A DNA stretch of 64,000 bases from Mycobacterium kyorinense (GTDB lineage: Bacteria; Actinomycetota; Actinomycetes; Mycobacteriales; Mycobacteriaceae), in NCBI RefSeq assembly GCF_002101735.1, contig NZ_LQPE01000172.1, forward strand, positions 62,001-126,000. Direction: 5' to 3'. Below are positions 31,440 to 39,541 of this stretch, piece by piece. Under the pieces are notes generated by a model. That model saw only the letters and a list, made by a program, of their open reading frames with translations, made no database searches and had not been told where the DNA came from. The position numbers were made by a program, and so were the translations under genes. The first letter of the stretch is position 1, and the number at the start of each line of letters is the position of its first letter.

Positions 31440-32599
31440 CGGCCTGACAGCACGTCGGTGAGCACGCGGCGGGCCAAGTCGAGCTCGTCGGCGTCCAGCG
31501 AGGCGCGCGCCGTCAGCCGCAGCCGCGAGGTGCCGGCGGGCACCGTCGGCGGCCGGAAGCAGCCGACCCGCACCCCCGCGTCCAGGCAGGCGGTGGCGGC
31601 GGCCAGCGCCACCTCGGGGTCGCCGAGGATCACCGAGACGACGGCCGATCCCCCGCAAGCGGGAGGTGCCCCCACCGGCACGGCAGAATTGCAGATCTGC
31701 GCCAGCGTGCGCGCGTGCTGCAGCACCGCTTTGGGCCGCCACGGCTCGGCGCCCAGCACCCGCAGCGCCGCCAGTGCCGCGCCCACCGCTGCGGGCGCCA
31801 GCCCGGTGTCGAAGATGAACGGCCGGGCGGCGTCGATCAGGTGGTCACGCACGGCGGTCGAGCCGAGTACCGCACCGCCCTGGCTGCCGAGCGCCTTGGA
31901 CAGCGTCGTCGTCATCACGACGTCCGGCGCGCCGGCCAGCCCGAGCTCGTGCAGCAGCCCGCGGCCGCCGTCGCCGCGCACCCCCAGGCCGTGCGCCTCG
32001 TCGACGATCAGCAGCGCGCGATGCCGGCGGCAGGCCTCGTGCAGCTGCCGCAACGGTGCCAGCGCGCCGTCGGCAGAAAACACCGAGTCGGTGACGACGA
32101 CGGCGCGCTCCTCGTCGCGCGCCGCCAACGCCGCCTCGACGGCGTCGACATCGCGGTGGCCGGTGACGACCACCCGGGCCCGCGACAGCCGGCACGCGTC
32201 GACCAGCGACGCGTGCGAGTAGGCGTCGGACACCAGCAACGATCCCGGACCGGACAGCCCGACGACCGCGCCGAGGTTGGCGGTGTAGCCCGACGAGAAC
32301 ACCAAACCCGCTGCGGCGCCGACGAATTCGGCGAGCGCGGCCTCGAATTCCTGGTGCAGCTCGGTGTCGCCGGTGACCAGCCGCGACCCCGTCGCGCCGG
32401 TCCCCCAGGTGCGCAGCGCGTCCACGCCACCCTCGATGACGGCGGGATGCTGCGATAGGCCCAGATAGTCGTTGGACGCCAAGTCGAGCTCGGTGGCCAC
32501 CGGCGGGCGCGGCCGCAGCGAGCGCCGCAACCCCGCCGCGCGGCGCTGCTGTTCCACCGCCTCCAGCCAGGCCAGCGGCGACACGTCGATCTGCGTCAT
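31436..32599 (-). CDS. bioF: 8-amino-7-oxononanoate synthase (KAPA synthase)
   Basis: BioF joins pimeloyl-CoA/ACP and alanine to KAPA using PLP. The 387-residue protein has ASNDYLGLSQHPAV, LVTGDTELHQEFEAALAEF, FSSGYTANLGAV, LIVDEAHGLGVRGDGGRG and the PLP lysine in TTLSKALGSQGGAVLG. It begins 3 bases after the bioA stop and overlaps bioD. Confidence 0.97.
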   Translation of the reverse strand: MTQIDVSPLAWLEAVEQQRRAAGLRRSLRPRPPVATELDLASNDYLGLSQHPAVIEGGVDALRTWGTGATGSRLVTGDTELHQEFEAALAEFVGAAAGLVFSSGYTANLGAVVGLSGPGSLLVSDAYSHASLVDACRLSRARVVVTGHRDVDAVEAALAARDEERAVVVTDSVFSADGALAPLRQLHEACRRHRALLIVDEAHGLGVRGDGGRGLLHELGLAGAPDVVMTTTLSKALGSQGGAVLGSTAVRDHLIDAARPFIFDTGLAPAAVGAALAALRVLGAEPWRPKAVLQHARTLAQICNSAVPVGAPPACGGSAVVSVILGDPEVALAAATACLDAGVRVGCFRPPTVPAGTSRLRLTARASLDADELDLARRVLTDVLSGR

Positions 32600-32602
32600 T
32601 GG

Positions 32603-33910
32603 CTAAGAGCCTACGAGGCGGGCGACGTCGACCATGGCGGAGGTGACCTGCGCGATCTCGGCGGGTGTGCAGATGAACGGTGGCATGGCGTAGATCAGGT
32701 TGCGGAACGGCCGCAGCCATACCCCGCGGTCCAGCGCCGCGGGGGTGGCCACGGCCAGGTCGACCGGTCGGTCGCATTCGATGACGCCGATGGCGCCGCA
32801 TACCCGCACATCGGTCACGGCGGGCAACCCGCGGGCGGGTTCCAGGCCGGTGGTCAGCGCGCCGCTGATCCCGGCAACCGTGGTCTGCCAGTCCTGCCCG
32901 AGCAGCAGTTCCACGCTGGCCACCGATACCGCGCAGGCCAGCGGGTTGGCCATGAACGTCGGCCCGTGCATCAAAGCACCGGCCGTCCCGGAGCTGATCG
33001 TGTGCGCGATTTCGGTGGTGCACAGCGTGGCCGCCAGGCTCAGGTAGCCGCCGGTCAGCGCCTTGCCGACGCACATGATGTCGGGGTTGACCCCGGCGTG
33101 GTCGGCGGCGAACAACTCGCCGGTGCGCCCGAAGCCGGTGGCGATCTCGTCGAAAACAAGCAACACCCCGTACCGGGTGCAGATCTCGCGCAGGTCGGTC
33201 AGGTAGCGCGGGTCGTGAAAACGCATCCCGCCGGCGCCCTGCACGACGGGTTCGACGACCACCGCGGCCAGCTCGGCGGCATGCTCGGCCAGTTGCGCCT
33301 CGAACGCGGCGCTGTAGTCCGGGTCGTAGTCGCGGGGCACCTGCGGGGCGAACACTTGCGGGGCCAGCACTGAAGTTTCGCCGGAGGCCCATAGCTTGTG
33401 CATGCCGCCGTCGGGGTCGCAAATGCTCATCGGGGTGAAGGTGTCGCCGTGGTAGCCGCCACGCCAGGTCATCAGCCGGCGTTTGGCGTACTCGCCGCGG
33501 CTGCGCCAGTACTGCAGCGCCATCTTGACCGCGACCTCCACCGACACCGATCCGGAGTCGGAAAAGAACACAGTCTCCAGCCCCGCGGGCGTCAGGTCGA
33601 CCAGCAGCTGCGCCAGCCGGGCGGCGGGCTCGTGGGTCAGCCCGCCGAACATGACGTGGTTCATCGTGTCGAGCTGGGCGGCCAGCGCCTTGTCCAGCAC
33701 AGGGTGGCCGTGGCCGTGGATCGCGGTCCACCAGGAGCTCATCGCATCCAGCGCTTCGACCGGCCCCTCGTTGCGGATCAGCGTCAACCACGCGCCGTGG
33801 GCGCCGACCGCAACCACGGGCGCGACGGCTTCCGCGCCGATGGTGCTGTAGGGATGCCACAGATGGGCAGCGTCGATCGCGCTGATCTGGGACGGGGTCA
33901 ACGCAGGCAT
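32603..33910 (-). CDS. bioA: 7,8-diaminononanoate synthase (DAPA aminotransferase)
   Basis: BioA transfers the amino group of S-adenosylmethionine to KAPA. The 435-residue class III aminotransferase shows HLWHPYSTIG at the N-terminus, DAMSSWWTAIHGHGHP, FFSDSGSVSVEVA, WRGGYHGDTFTPMS, LVFDEIATGFGRTG and the PLP lysine in CVGKALTGGYLS. It leads the bioA-bioF-bioD-2H operon and diverges from the small membrane gene at 33953. TAACCT on the minus strand 8 bases before the ATG suggests a near-leaderless transcript. Confidence 0.97.
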   Translation of the reverse strand: MPALTPSQISAIDAAHLWHPYSTIGAEAVAPVVAVGAHGAWLTLIRNEGPVEALDAMSSWWTAIHGHGHPVLDKALAAQLDTMNHVMFGGLTHEPAARLAQLLVDLTPAGLETVFFSDSGSVSVEVAVKMALQYWRSRGEYAKRRLMTWRGGYHGDTFTPMSICDPDGGMHKLWASGETSVLAPQVFAPQVPRDYDPDYSAAFEAQLAEHAAELAAVVVEPVVQGAGGMRFHDPRYLTDLREICTRYGVLLVFDEIATGFGRTGELFAADHAGVNPDIMCVGKALTGGYLSLAATLCTTEIAHTISSGTAGALMHGPTFMANPLACAVSVASVELLLGQDWQTTVAGISGALTTGLEPARGLPAVTDVRVCGAIGVIECDRPVDLAVATPAALDRGVWLRPFRNLIYAMPPFICTPAEIAQVTSAMVDVARLVGS

Positions 33911-33918
33911 GGAGACTG

Positions 33919-33924
33919 AGGTTA
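33919..33924 (-). promoter_or_regulatory. -10 box for bioA
   Basis: On the minus strand TAACCT ends 8 bases before the bioA ATG at 33910. Unlike the bioB-bioQ interval, no perfect TGAAC-N3-GTTCA dyad is seen here. Confidence 0.4.
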
Positions 33925-33952
33925 GGTCGCCGGGCGGCTAAGCTCCAGCGCC

Positions 33953-34333
33953 ATGGCCGCCGAGGAGGACCAACCGCCGAGGCCCCGGGTTCGTCTGGCC
34001 GTCTGGGACCTGATCTGCACCGCCGTGATATGGGTGGTCGTCGTGGTCGTGGCCGCCACGACGGGTTTGCCTTCGGTGCTGTTCGGCTTCCTCGCCGACG
34101 TGTGTCCCGCCGACAGCTGCCCACCGGTGCCGTTCGGGATCGACCAATGGATCTACCCGGTGGTGTGGGGCGGTATCGGCGCGGCGGCGGCCGCGGCGGT
34201 GATCGGCCCGTTGGTATCCCTGGTGAAGGGCTGGTACCTGTTCTTCTGGCCGCTGCTGGCGGTCGCGATCGTCATGCTCAGCTCACTGGCCGGCGCGGCG
34301 ATAACCGCCTTCAGCCAACCCTATTGGCACTGA
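33953..34333 (+). CDS. Membrane protein (Rv1567c-like position)
   Basis: This 126-residue protein has three predicted helices (about residues 16-37, 67-90 and 95-118), with a loop between the first two carrying two cysteines (DVCPADSCPP) that could form a disulphide outside the membrane. A TAAGCT box 8 bases before the ATG suggests a short or absent leader. Function is unknown. It is divergent from bioA. Confidence 0.7.
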   Translation: MAAEEDQPPRPRVRLAVWDLICTAVIWVVVVVVAATTGLPSVLFGFLADVCPADSCPPVPFGIDQWIYPVVWGGIGAAAAAAVIGPLVSLVKGWYLFFWPLLAVAIVMLSSLAGAAITAFSQPYWH

Positions 34334-34455
34334 CGGGAGTGAGAGCCAAATCACAACGGGCCGCGCGAGATTCGGCTTTCGCTGACACGCGGTCACCGTT
34401 GGGTCACGGTCCGACAAATTTCTCCTCGCCGGCTTAGCCGACGCCTCCGCCGCCG

Positions 34456-34520
34456 GTACTCTCTGTTACAAGAGTGACTCAAGTGGCTGCTGTGAATGCA
34501 GCGGTCGAGAGGGGTGGAAT
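34456..34520 (+). promoter_or_regulatory. Structured leader upstream of the RipD-like gene
   Basis: Three short stem-loops follow each other in the leader: ACTCT/AGAGT (34457-34474), GCTGC/GCAGC (about 34485-34501), and GGGG/CCC with TGGAA in the loop just before the ATG, which would involve the ribosome site GAGAGGGG. This could be a riboregulator, but I cannot assign it to a known riboswitch class. Confidence 0.3.
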
Positions 34521-34523
34521 CCC

Positions 34524-35105
34524 ATGAAACGCGTCTACGCCGTCGCGGCCGGACTGGCGGTGTTGGCGGCCCCCGCGGTCGTCAACCCCGGCGTCGCGGC
34601 CGCCGACCAGCGAACGGGGTATGGACAACCCATCGACATCGTGATCCAGCGCGCCCTGTCCCAGCGCGGAGTGCCGTATGTCTACGGCGGCGGCAACGCT
34701 TCCGGGCCCACCAACGGCGTCCGCCAGAGCGGAAACACCGTCCCGGGTATCAGCACGGTGCCCCGGGCCGGCACCTACCCGGGCACCCCCACCCTGCCGG
34801 GTGCTGCGACCGTCCCCAACACGGGCACCGTCGGGTTCGACGCCTCCGGTCTGGTCCAATACGCCTTCGCCGGCGCCGGAATCAAGATGCCGCGGACCTC
34901 CGGCCAGCAATGCAACGTCGGGCGCAAGGTCCCGCCCGCGCAAGCCCGGCGCGGCGACCTGATCTGCTACGGCCCCGGCGGCAGCCAGAGCGTCGCGATC
35001 TACCTGGGCAACGGCCAGATGATCGAAGCGACCGAGCCCGCCGTCACGGTCTCGGCCGCACGTACCAGCAACATGACGCCGTACCTGACCCGGATCATCG
35101 AGTAA
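34524..35105 (+). CDS. ripD: RipD-like NlpC/P60 protein with inactive catalytic site
   Basis: This 193-residue exported protein has a signal peptide (about residues 1-27, ending VAAADQ) and an NlpC/P60 fold. The nucleophile motif reads GFDASGLVQYAF (Ala in place of Cys), and the position of the catalytic His is Ser (SQSVAIYLG), as I recall for M. tuberculosis RipD (Rv1566c). It therefore probably binds rather than cuts peptidoglycan. Unlike that protein it lacks the C-terminal PVQQA-type repeats and has an extra segment of about 40 residues with PGI/PGT repeats between the GGG-NASGPTNG and VGFDASG blocks. Confidence 0.88.
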   Translation: MKRVYAVAAGLAVLAAPAVVNPGVAAADQRTGYGQPIDIVIQRALSQRGVPYVYGGGNASGPTNGVRQSGNTVPGISTVPRAGTYPGTPTLPGAATVPNTGTVGFDASGLVQYAFAGAGIKMPRTSGQQCNVGRKVPPAQARRGDLICYGPGGSQSVAIYLGNGQMIEATEPAVTVSAARTSNMTPYLTRIIE

Positions 35106-35162
35106 CCCGAGCTACGAGCGCGCCGGGGACGGTCGACAGGTTAGGTAAATTGACTGTCGATC

Positions 35163-37328
35163 ATGATTGCCCTGTCCCCGACCCGCCCGGCGCCCGCGGC
35201 CCGTTCGGATCCTGCACCGGTCGCGATGGGGAACCGCAAGACAGGCTTCTACCGCCACGATCTCGACGGCCTGCGCGGCATCGCGATCGCGTTGGTCGCG
35301 ATGTTCCACGTCTGGTTCGGGCGGGTCTCCGGCGGCGTCGACGTGTTCCTCGCACTGTCCGGATTCTTCTTCGGCGGCAAGGTGCTTCGCACCGCGCTCA
35401 ACCCCGCGTCGTCGCTCTCGCTGCTGCCCGAAGTGACCCGGCTGGTGCGCCGCCTGCTGCCGGCGCTGGTGGTGGTGCTGGCCGGCTGTGCGGTGCTGAC
35501 GATCCTGGTGCAGCCGCAGACCCGCTGGGAAACCTTCGCCAACCAGAGCCTGGCCAGCCTGGGCTACTACCAGAACTGGGAGCTGGCCCACACCGTGGCC
35601 GACTACCTGCGTGCGGGCGAGGCGGTCAGCCCGCTGCAGCACATCTGGTCGATGTCTGTGCAGGGCCAGTTCTACATCGCATTTCTGGCGCTGGTCTTCG
35701 GCGTGGCGTACGTGTGCCGGCGTCGCTTCGGCCAGCGCCTGCGGACCACGTTCATCGTGGTGCTGAGCGCGTTGACGGCGGCGTCGTTCGTGTTCGCGAT
35801 CTTCGCGCACCAGGCCAATCAGGCTACCGCCTACTACAACAGCTTCGCCCGGGGCTGGGAGCTGCTGCTGGGGGCGCTGGCCGGCGCGCTGGTCCCCTAC
35901 ATCCGCTGGCCGATGTGGCTGCGCACGCTGGTCGCGACCGTCGCGCTGGCGGCGATCGTGTCCTGCGGTGCGCTCATCGACGGCGTCCGGGAATTCCCCG
36001 GGCCGTGGACACTGGTCCCGGTCGGCGCGACGGTGCTGTTCATCCTGGCCGGGGCCAACCGGCAGGCCGATCCCGGCACCCGCGACCGGCTGCCACTGCC
36101 TAACCGCATGCTGGCCGCGGGGCCCCTGGTGACGCTTGGAGCGATGGCCTATTCGCTGTACCTGTGGCACTGGCCGCTGCTGATCTTCTGGCTGTCCTAT
36201 ACGGGCCACCGGCGGGCCAACTTCATCGAGGGCAGCGCGGTGTTGCTGATCTCCGGCGTGCTGGCCTACCTGACCCTGCGGCATGTCGAGGATCCGCTGC
36301 GGTACAGGGCGCCGGCCAACCCCGCGCCGCAGCCGGTGATTCCGTGGCGGCAGCGGCTGCGCCGGCCGACGATCGCGCTGGGTTCGGTGGTGGCGCTGCT
36401 GGGCGTCACGCTCACCGCCACATCGTTCACCTGGCGCGAGCATGTCACCGTGCAGCGCGCCGACGGCAAGGAGCTCAGCGGGCTCAGTGCACGCGACTAC
36501 CCGGGGGCACGGGCGCTGGTCAAGCACGTGCGGGTGCCCAAGCTGCGGATGCGACCGACGGTGTTGGAAGCCGAGAAGGACCTGCCCCCGTCGACCCGGG
36601 ACGGCTGCATCAGTGACTTCAACAACCCCGCGCTGATCAACTGCACCTACGGCGACCACGACGCCACCCGCACCATCGCACTGGCCGGCGGGTCGCACGC
36701 CGAACACTGGCTCACCGCACTCGATCTGCTGGGGCGCATGCACCACTTCAAGGTGGTGACCTACCTGAAGATGGGCTGCCCGCTGTCCACCGAGGAAGTC
36801 CCGTTGATCATGGGCAACAACGAGGCGTATCCGCAGTGCCACGAGTGGGTACAAAAGACCATGGCCAAGGTGATCGCGGACCGTCCCGACTACGTGTTCA
36901 CCACGTCCACCCGGCCGTGGAACATCAAACCCGGCGACGTGATGCCGGCAACCTACATCGGCATCTGGCAGGCGTTCTCCGACAACAACATTCCGGTACT
37001 GGCCATGCGGGACACGCCGTGGCTGGTCAAAGACGGCAACCCTTTCCAGCCGGCTGACTGCCTGGCCAAGGGCGGCAACGCGCAGTCGTGCGGAATCAAG
37101 CGCTCCGAGGTGCTGTCCGACCACAACCCGACCCTCGATTTCGTCGGGCAGTTCCCGCTACTGAAGCCACTGGACATGAGCGACGCGATCTGCCGGGCCG
37201 ACATGTGCCGCGCGGTCGAGGGAAACGTGCTGATATACCACGACGCTCACCATTTGTCCGCCACTTACATGCGAACGCTGGCGGGCGAACTCGGCCGGCA
37301 GATCGCTGCGGCGACCGGCTGGTGGTGA
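35163..37328 (+). CDS. Membrane O-acyltransferase with C-terminal SGNH domain (Rv1565c homologue)
   Basis: This 721-residue protein has an acyltransferase-3 domain (about residues 30-400, ten helices), starting YRHDLDGLRGIAIALVAMFH and including LSGFFFGGKV and SLYLWHWPLL. A further helix follows, then an extracytoplasmic SGNH-type domain (about 460-721) with ALAGGSHAEHW and DAHHLSATYM as block I and block V. Such OafA-like proteins acetylate cell-surface glycans or lipids; the substrate is unknown. The M at residue 22 could be the true start. It lies just upstream of the trehalose genes. Confidence 0.88.
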   Translation: MIALSPTRPAPAARSDPAPVAMGNRKTGFYRHDLDGLRGIAIALVAMFHVWFGRVSGGVDVFLALSGFFFGGKVLRTALNPASSLSLLPEVTRLVRRLLPALVVVLAGCAVLTILVQPQTRWETFANQSLASLGYYQNWELAHTVADYLRAGEAVSPLQHIWSMSVQGQFYIAFLALVFGVAYVCRRRFGQRLRTTFIVVLSALTAASFVFAIFAHQANQATAYYNSFARGWELLLGALAGALVPYIRWPMWLRTLVATVALAAIVSCGALIDGVREFPGPWTLVPVGATVLFILAGANRQADPGTRDRLPLPNRMLAAGPLVTLGAMAYSLYLWHWPLLIFWLSYTGHRRANFIEGSAVLLISGVLAYLTLRHVEDPLRYRAPANPAPQPVIPWRQRLRRPTIALGSVVALLGVTLTATSFTWREHVTVQRADGKELSGLSARDYPGARALVKHVRVPKLRMRPTVLEAEKDLPPSTRDGCISDFNNPALINCTYGDHDATRTIALAGGSHAEHWLTALDLLGRMHHFKVVTYLKMGCPLSTEEVPLIMGNNEAYPQCHEWVQKTMAKVIADRPDYVFTTSTRPWNIKPGDVMPATYIGIWQAFSDNNIPVLAMRDTPWLVKDGNPFQPADCLAKGGNAQSCGIKRSEVLSDHNPTLDFVGQFPLLKPLDMSDAICRADMCRAVEGNVLIYHDAHHLSATYMRTLAGELGRQIAAATGWW

Positions 37329-37345
37329 CCCATCTGCGGCACGGA

Positions 37346-37351
37346 TAGGTT
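37346..37351 (+). promoter_or_regulatory. -10 box of a likely leaderless treX promoter
   Basis: TAGGTT ends 6 bases before the treX ATG with no ribosome site, so treXYZ may have a leaderless promoter of its own. Confidence 0.45.
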
Positions 37352-37357
37352 TAACGG

Positions 37358-39538
37358 ATGGCATCGAATGGCTCAGCCCTGCAATCGGACAGCGTGCCGA
37401 CCCTGACCACGGTATGGCCGGGCAACAGCTATCCGCTCGGCGCCACCTACGACGGCGGCGGAACGAACTTCGCGTTGTTCTCCGAGGTCGCCGAAAAGGT
37501 CGAGCTGTGCCTGATCGACGACGACGACGGCGCCGAGACCCGCGTCAACCTCGAAGAGGTCGATGGATACGTGTGGCACGCCTACCTGCCGAACGTCGGG
37601 CCCGGTCAGCGCTACGGCTTTCGGGTACACGGACCGTTCGAGCCGGCCGCCGGTCATCGCTGCGACTCCAGCAAGCTGCTGCTCGACCCGTACGGCAAGG
37701 CGTTCGACGGGGACTTCACGTTCGGCCAGGCACTGTTTTCCTACGACATGGCCGCCGCCGCCAAGGATCCCGCCGACACCGGGACTCCCCCGAGGGTTGA
37801 CTCGCTCGGCCACACGATGACCAGCGTGGTGATCAACCCGTATTTCGACTGGGCCTCGGACCGGGCACCGCGCACTCCCTACAACGAAACGATCATCTAC
37901 GAGGCGCACGTGAAGGGGATGACGCAGACCCATCCCGGTATCCCCGAAGAACTGCGCGGCACCTACGCCGGCCTGGCTCATCCGGCGATCATCGAGCACC
38001 TCAAGTCGCTGAATGTCACTGCGATCGAGCTGATGCCGGTGCACCAGTTCCTGCACGACCACCGGCTGGTCGAGCTGGGGTTGCGAAACTACTGGGGCTA
38101 CAACACATTCGGCTTCTTCGCCCCGCACAACCAGTACGCGGCGAACGGACAGGCCGGCGCGGCGGTGGCCGAATTCAAAACCATGGTCCGCACCTTCCAC
38201 GAGGCCGGCATCGAGGTGATCCTCGACGTCGTGTACAACCACACCGCCGAAGGCAACCACCTCGGTCCGACGATCAACTTCCGCGGCATCGACAACGCCG
38301 CGTATTACCGGTTGGAAGACGACGACCTGAGGTTCTACAAGGATTTCACCGGCACCGGCAACAGTCTCAACGCCCGTAACCCGCACACCCTGCAGCTGAT
38401 CATGGACTCGCTGCGGTACTGGGTGACCGAGATGCACGTCGACGGGTTCCGCTTCGATTTGGCCTCCACGCTGGCCCGCGAGTTCTACGACGTCGACCGA
38501 TTGAGCGCGTTCTTCGATCTGGTGCAGCAGGACCCGGTGGTCAGCCAGGTCAAGCTGATCGCCGAGCCGTGGGACGTCGGCGAGGGCGGTTACCAGGTCG
38601 GCAACTTCCCAGGTTTGTGGACCGAGTGGAACGGGAAATATCGCGACACCGTGCGTGACTACTGGCGGGGCGAGCCCGCAACTCTGGGTGAGTTCGCGTC
38701 CCGGCTGACCGGGTCGTCGGACCTCTATGAAGCAACCGGGCGGCGGCCGTCCGCCAGCATCAACTTCGTCGTCGCCCACGACGGGTTCACGCTGAACGAC
38801 CTGGTGTCCTACAACGAGAAACACAACGAGGCCAACGGCGAGGACAACCGCGACGGGGAAAGCTACAACCGGTCGTGGAACTGCGGGGTCGAGGGACCCA
38901 CCGACGACCCGGACATCCTGGCACTGCGGGCCCGGCAGATGCGCAACATCATGGCCACCCTGATGGTGTCGCAGGGCACGCCGATGGTCGCGCACGGCGA
39001 CGAGATGGGCCGCACCCAGCAGGGCAACAACAACGTCTACTGCCAGGACTCCGAATTGTCTTGGATGGACTGGTCATTGGCGGACAAGAACGCCGACCTG
39101 CTGGCGTTCACCCGCAAAGTGACGGGCCTGCGCGCAGAGCATCCGGTGTTTCGCCGCCGCCGGTTCTTCGCCGGCCAACCGATCCGCCGCGGGGAGGAGG
39201 TCCGCGACATCGCCTGGCTGACACCGGCCGGCCAGGAGATGACGCCCGAAGACTGGGACAGCGACTTCGGCAGGGGCATCGCGGTGTTCCTCAACGGCGA
39301 CGCGATCCCCGAACCCGACCGCCGCGGCGAGCGAATTGTCGACGACTCGTTTTTGTTGTGTTTCAACGCGCATGACCACGAAGTCGACTTCGTCATGCCT
39401 GCCGACGACTACGCCCGCGAGTGGACGGCGGTGCTCGACACCACCGATCCCACCGGGGACGTGGAACTGGTGGTCCACGACGGCGACGAGATCTCGCTGC
39501 CGGCCCGCGCTCTGCTCGTTTTGCGTAAGACGTTGTAA
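37358..39538 (+). CDS. treX: Glycogen debranching enzyme (isoamylase type)
   Basis: TreX (GlgX) cleaves alpha-1,6 branches of glycogen to supply chains for TreY. The 726-residue protein has an N-terminal CBM48 (LGATYDGGGTNFALFSEVAEKVELC) and a GH13 barrel with DVVYNHTAEGNHLGP, nucleophile in VDGFRFDLASTL, acid/base in LIAEPWDVGEGGYQ and FVVAHDGFTLNDLVSYNEKHN. It is the first gene of treX-treY-treZ and ends 3 bases before treY. Confidence 0.96.
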   Translation: MASNGSALQSDSVPTLTTVWPGNSYPLGATYDGGGTNFALFSEVAEKVELCLIDDDDGAETRVNLEEVDGYVWHAYLPNVGPGQRYGFRVHGPFEPAAGHRCDSSKLLLDPYGKAFDGDFTFGQALFSYDMAAAAKDPADTGTPPRVDSLGHTMTSVVINPYFDWASDRAPRTPYNETIIYEAHVKGMTQTHPGIPEELRGTYAGLAHPAIIEHLKSLNVTAIELMPVHQFLHDHRLVELGLRNYWGYNTFGFFAPHNQYAANGQAGAAVAEFKTMVRTFHEAGIEVILDVVYNHTAEGNHLGPTINFRGIDNAAYYRLEDDDLRFYKDFTGTGNSLNARNPHTLQLIMDSLRYWVTEMHVDGFRFDLASTLAREFYDVDRLSAFFDLVQQDPVVSQVKLIAEPWDVGEGGYQVGNFPGLWTEWNGKYRDTVRDYWRGEPATLGEFASRLTGSSDLYEATGRRPSASINFVVAHDGFTLNDLVSYNEKHNEANGEDNRDGESYNRSWNCGVEGPTDDPDILALRARQMRNIMATLMVSQGTPMVAHGDEMGRTQQGNNNVYCQDSELSWMDWSLADKNADLLAFTRKVTGLRAEHPVFRRRRFFAGQPIRRGEEVRDIAWLTPAGQEMTPEDWDSDFGRGIAVFLNGDAIPEPDRRGERIVDDSFLLCFNAHDHEVDFVMPADDYAREWTAVLDTTDPTGDVELVVHDGDEISLPARALLVLRKTL

Positions 39539-39541
39539 CGC

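Noticed and set aside
34456..34520. c-di-AMP (ydaO) riboswitch before ripD
   Set aside because: The hairpins are real, but I could not match the conserved ydaO core, so it is listed only as a structured leader.
35112..37124. 670-codon minus-strand open frame opposite the acyltransferase gene
   Set aside because: It is an antisense shadow rich in Gln, His and Arg; the plus strand carries the conserved acyltransferase and SGNH motifs.
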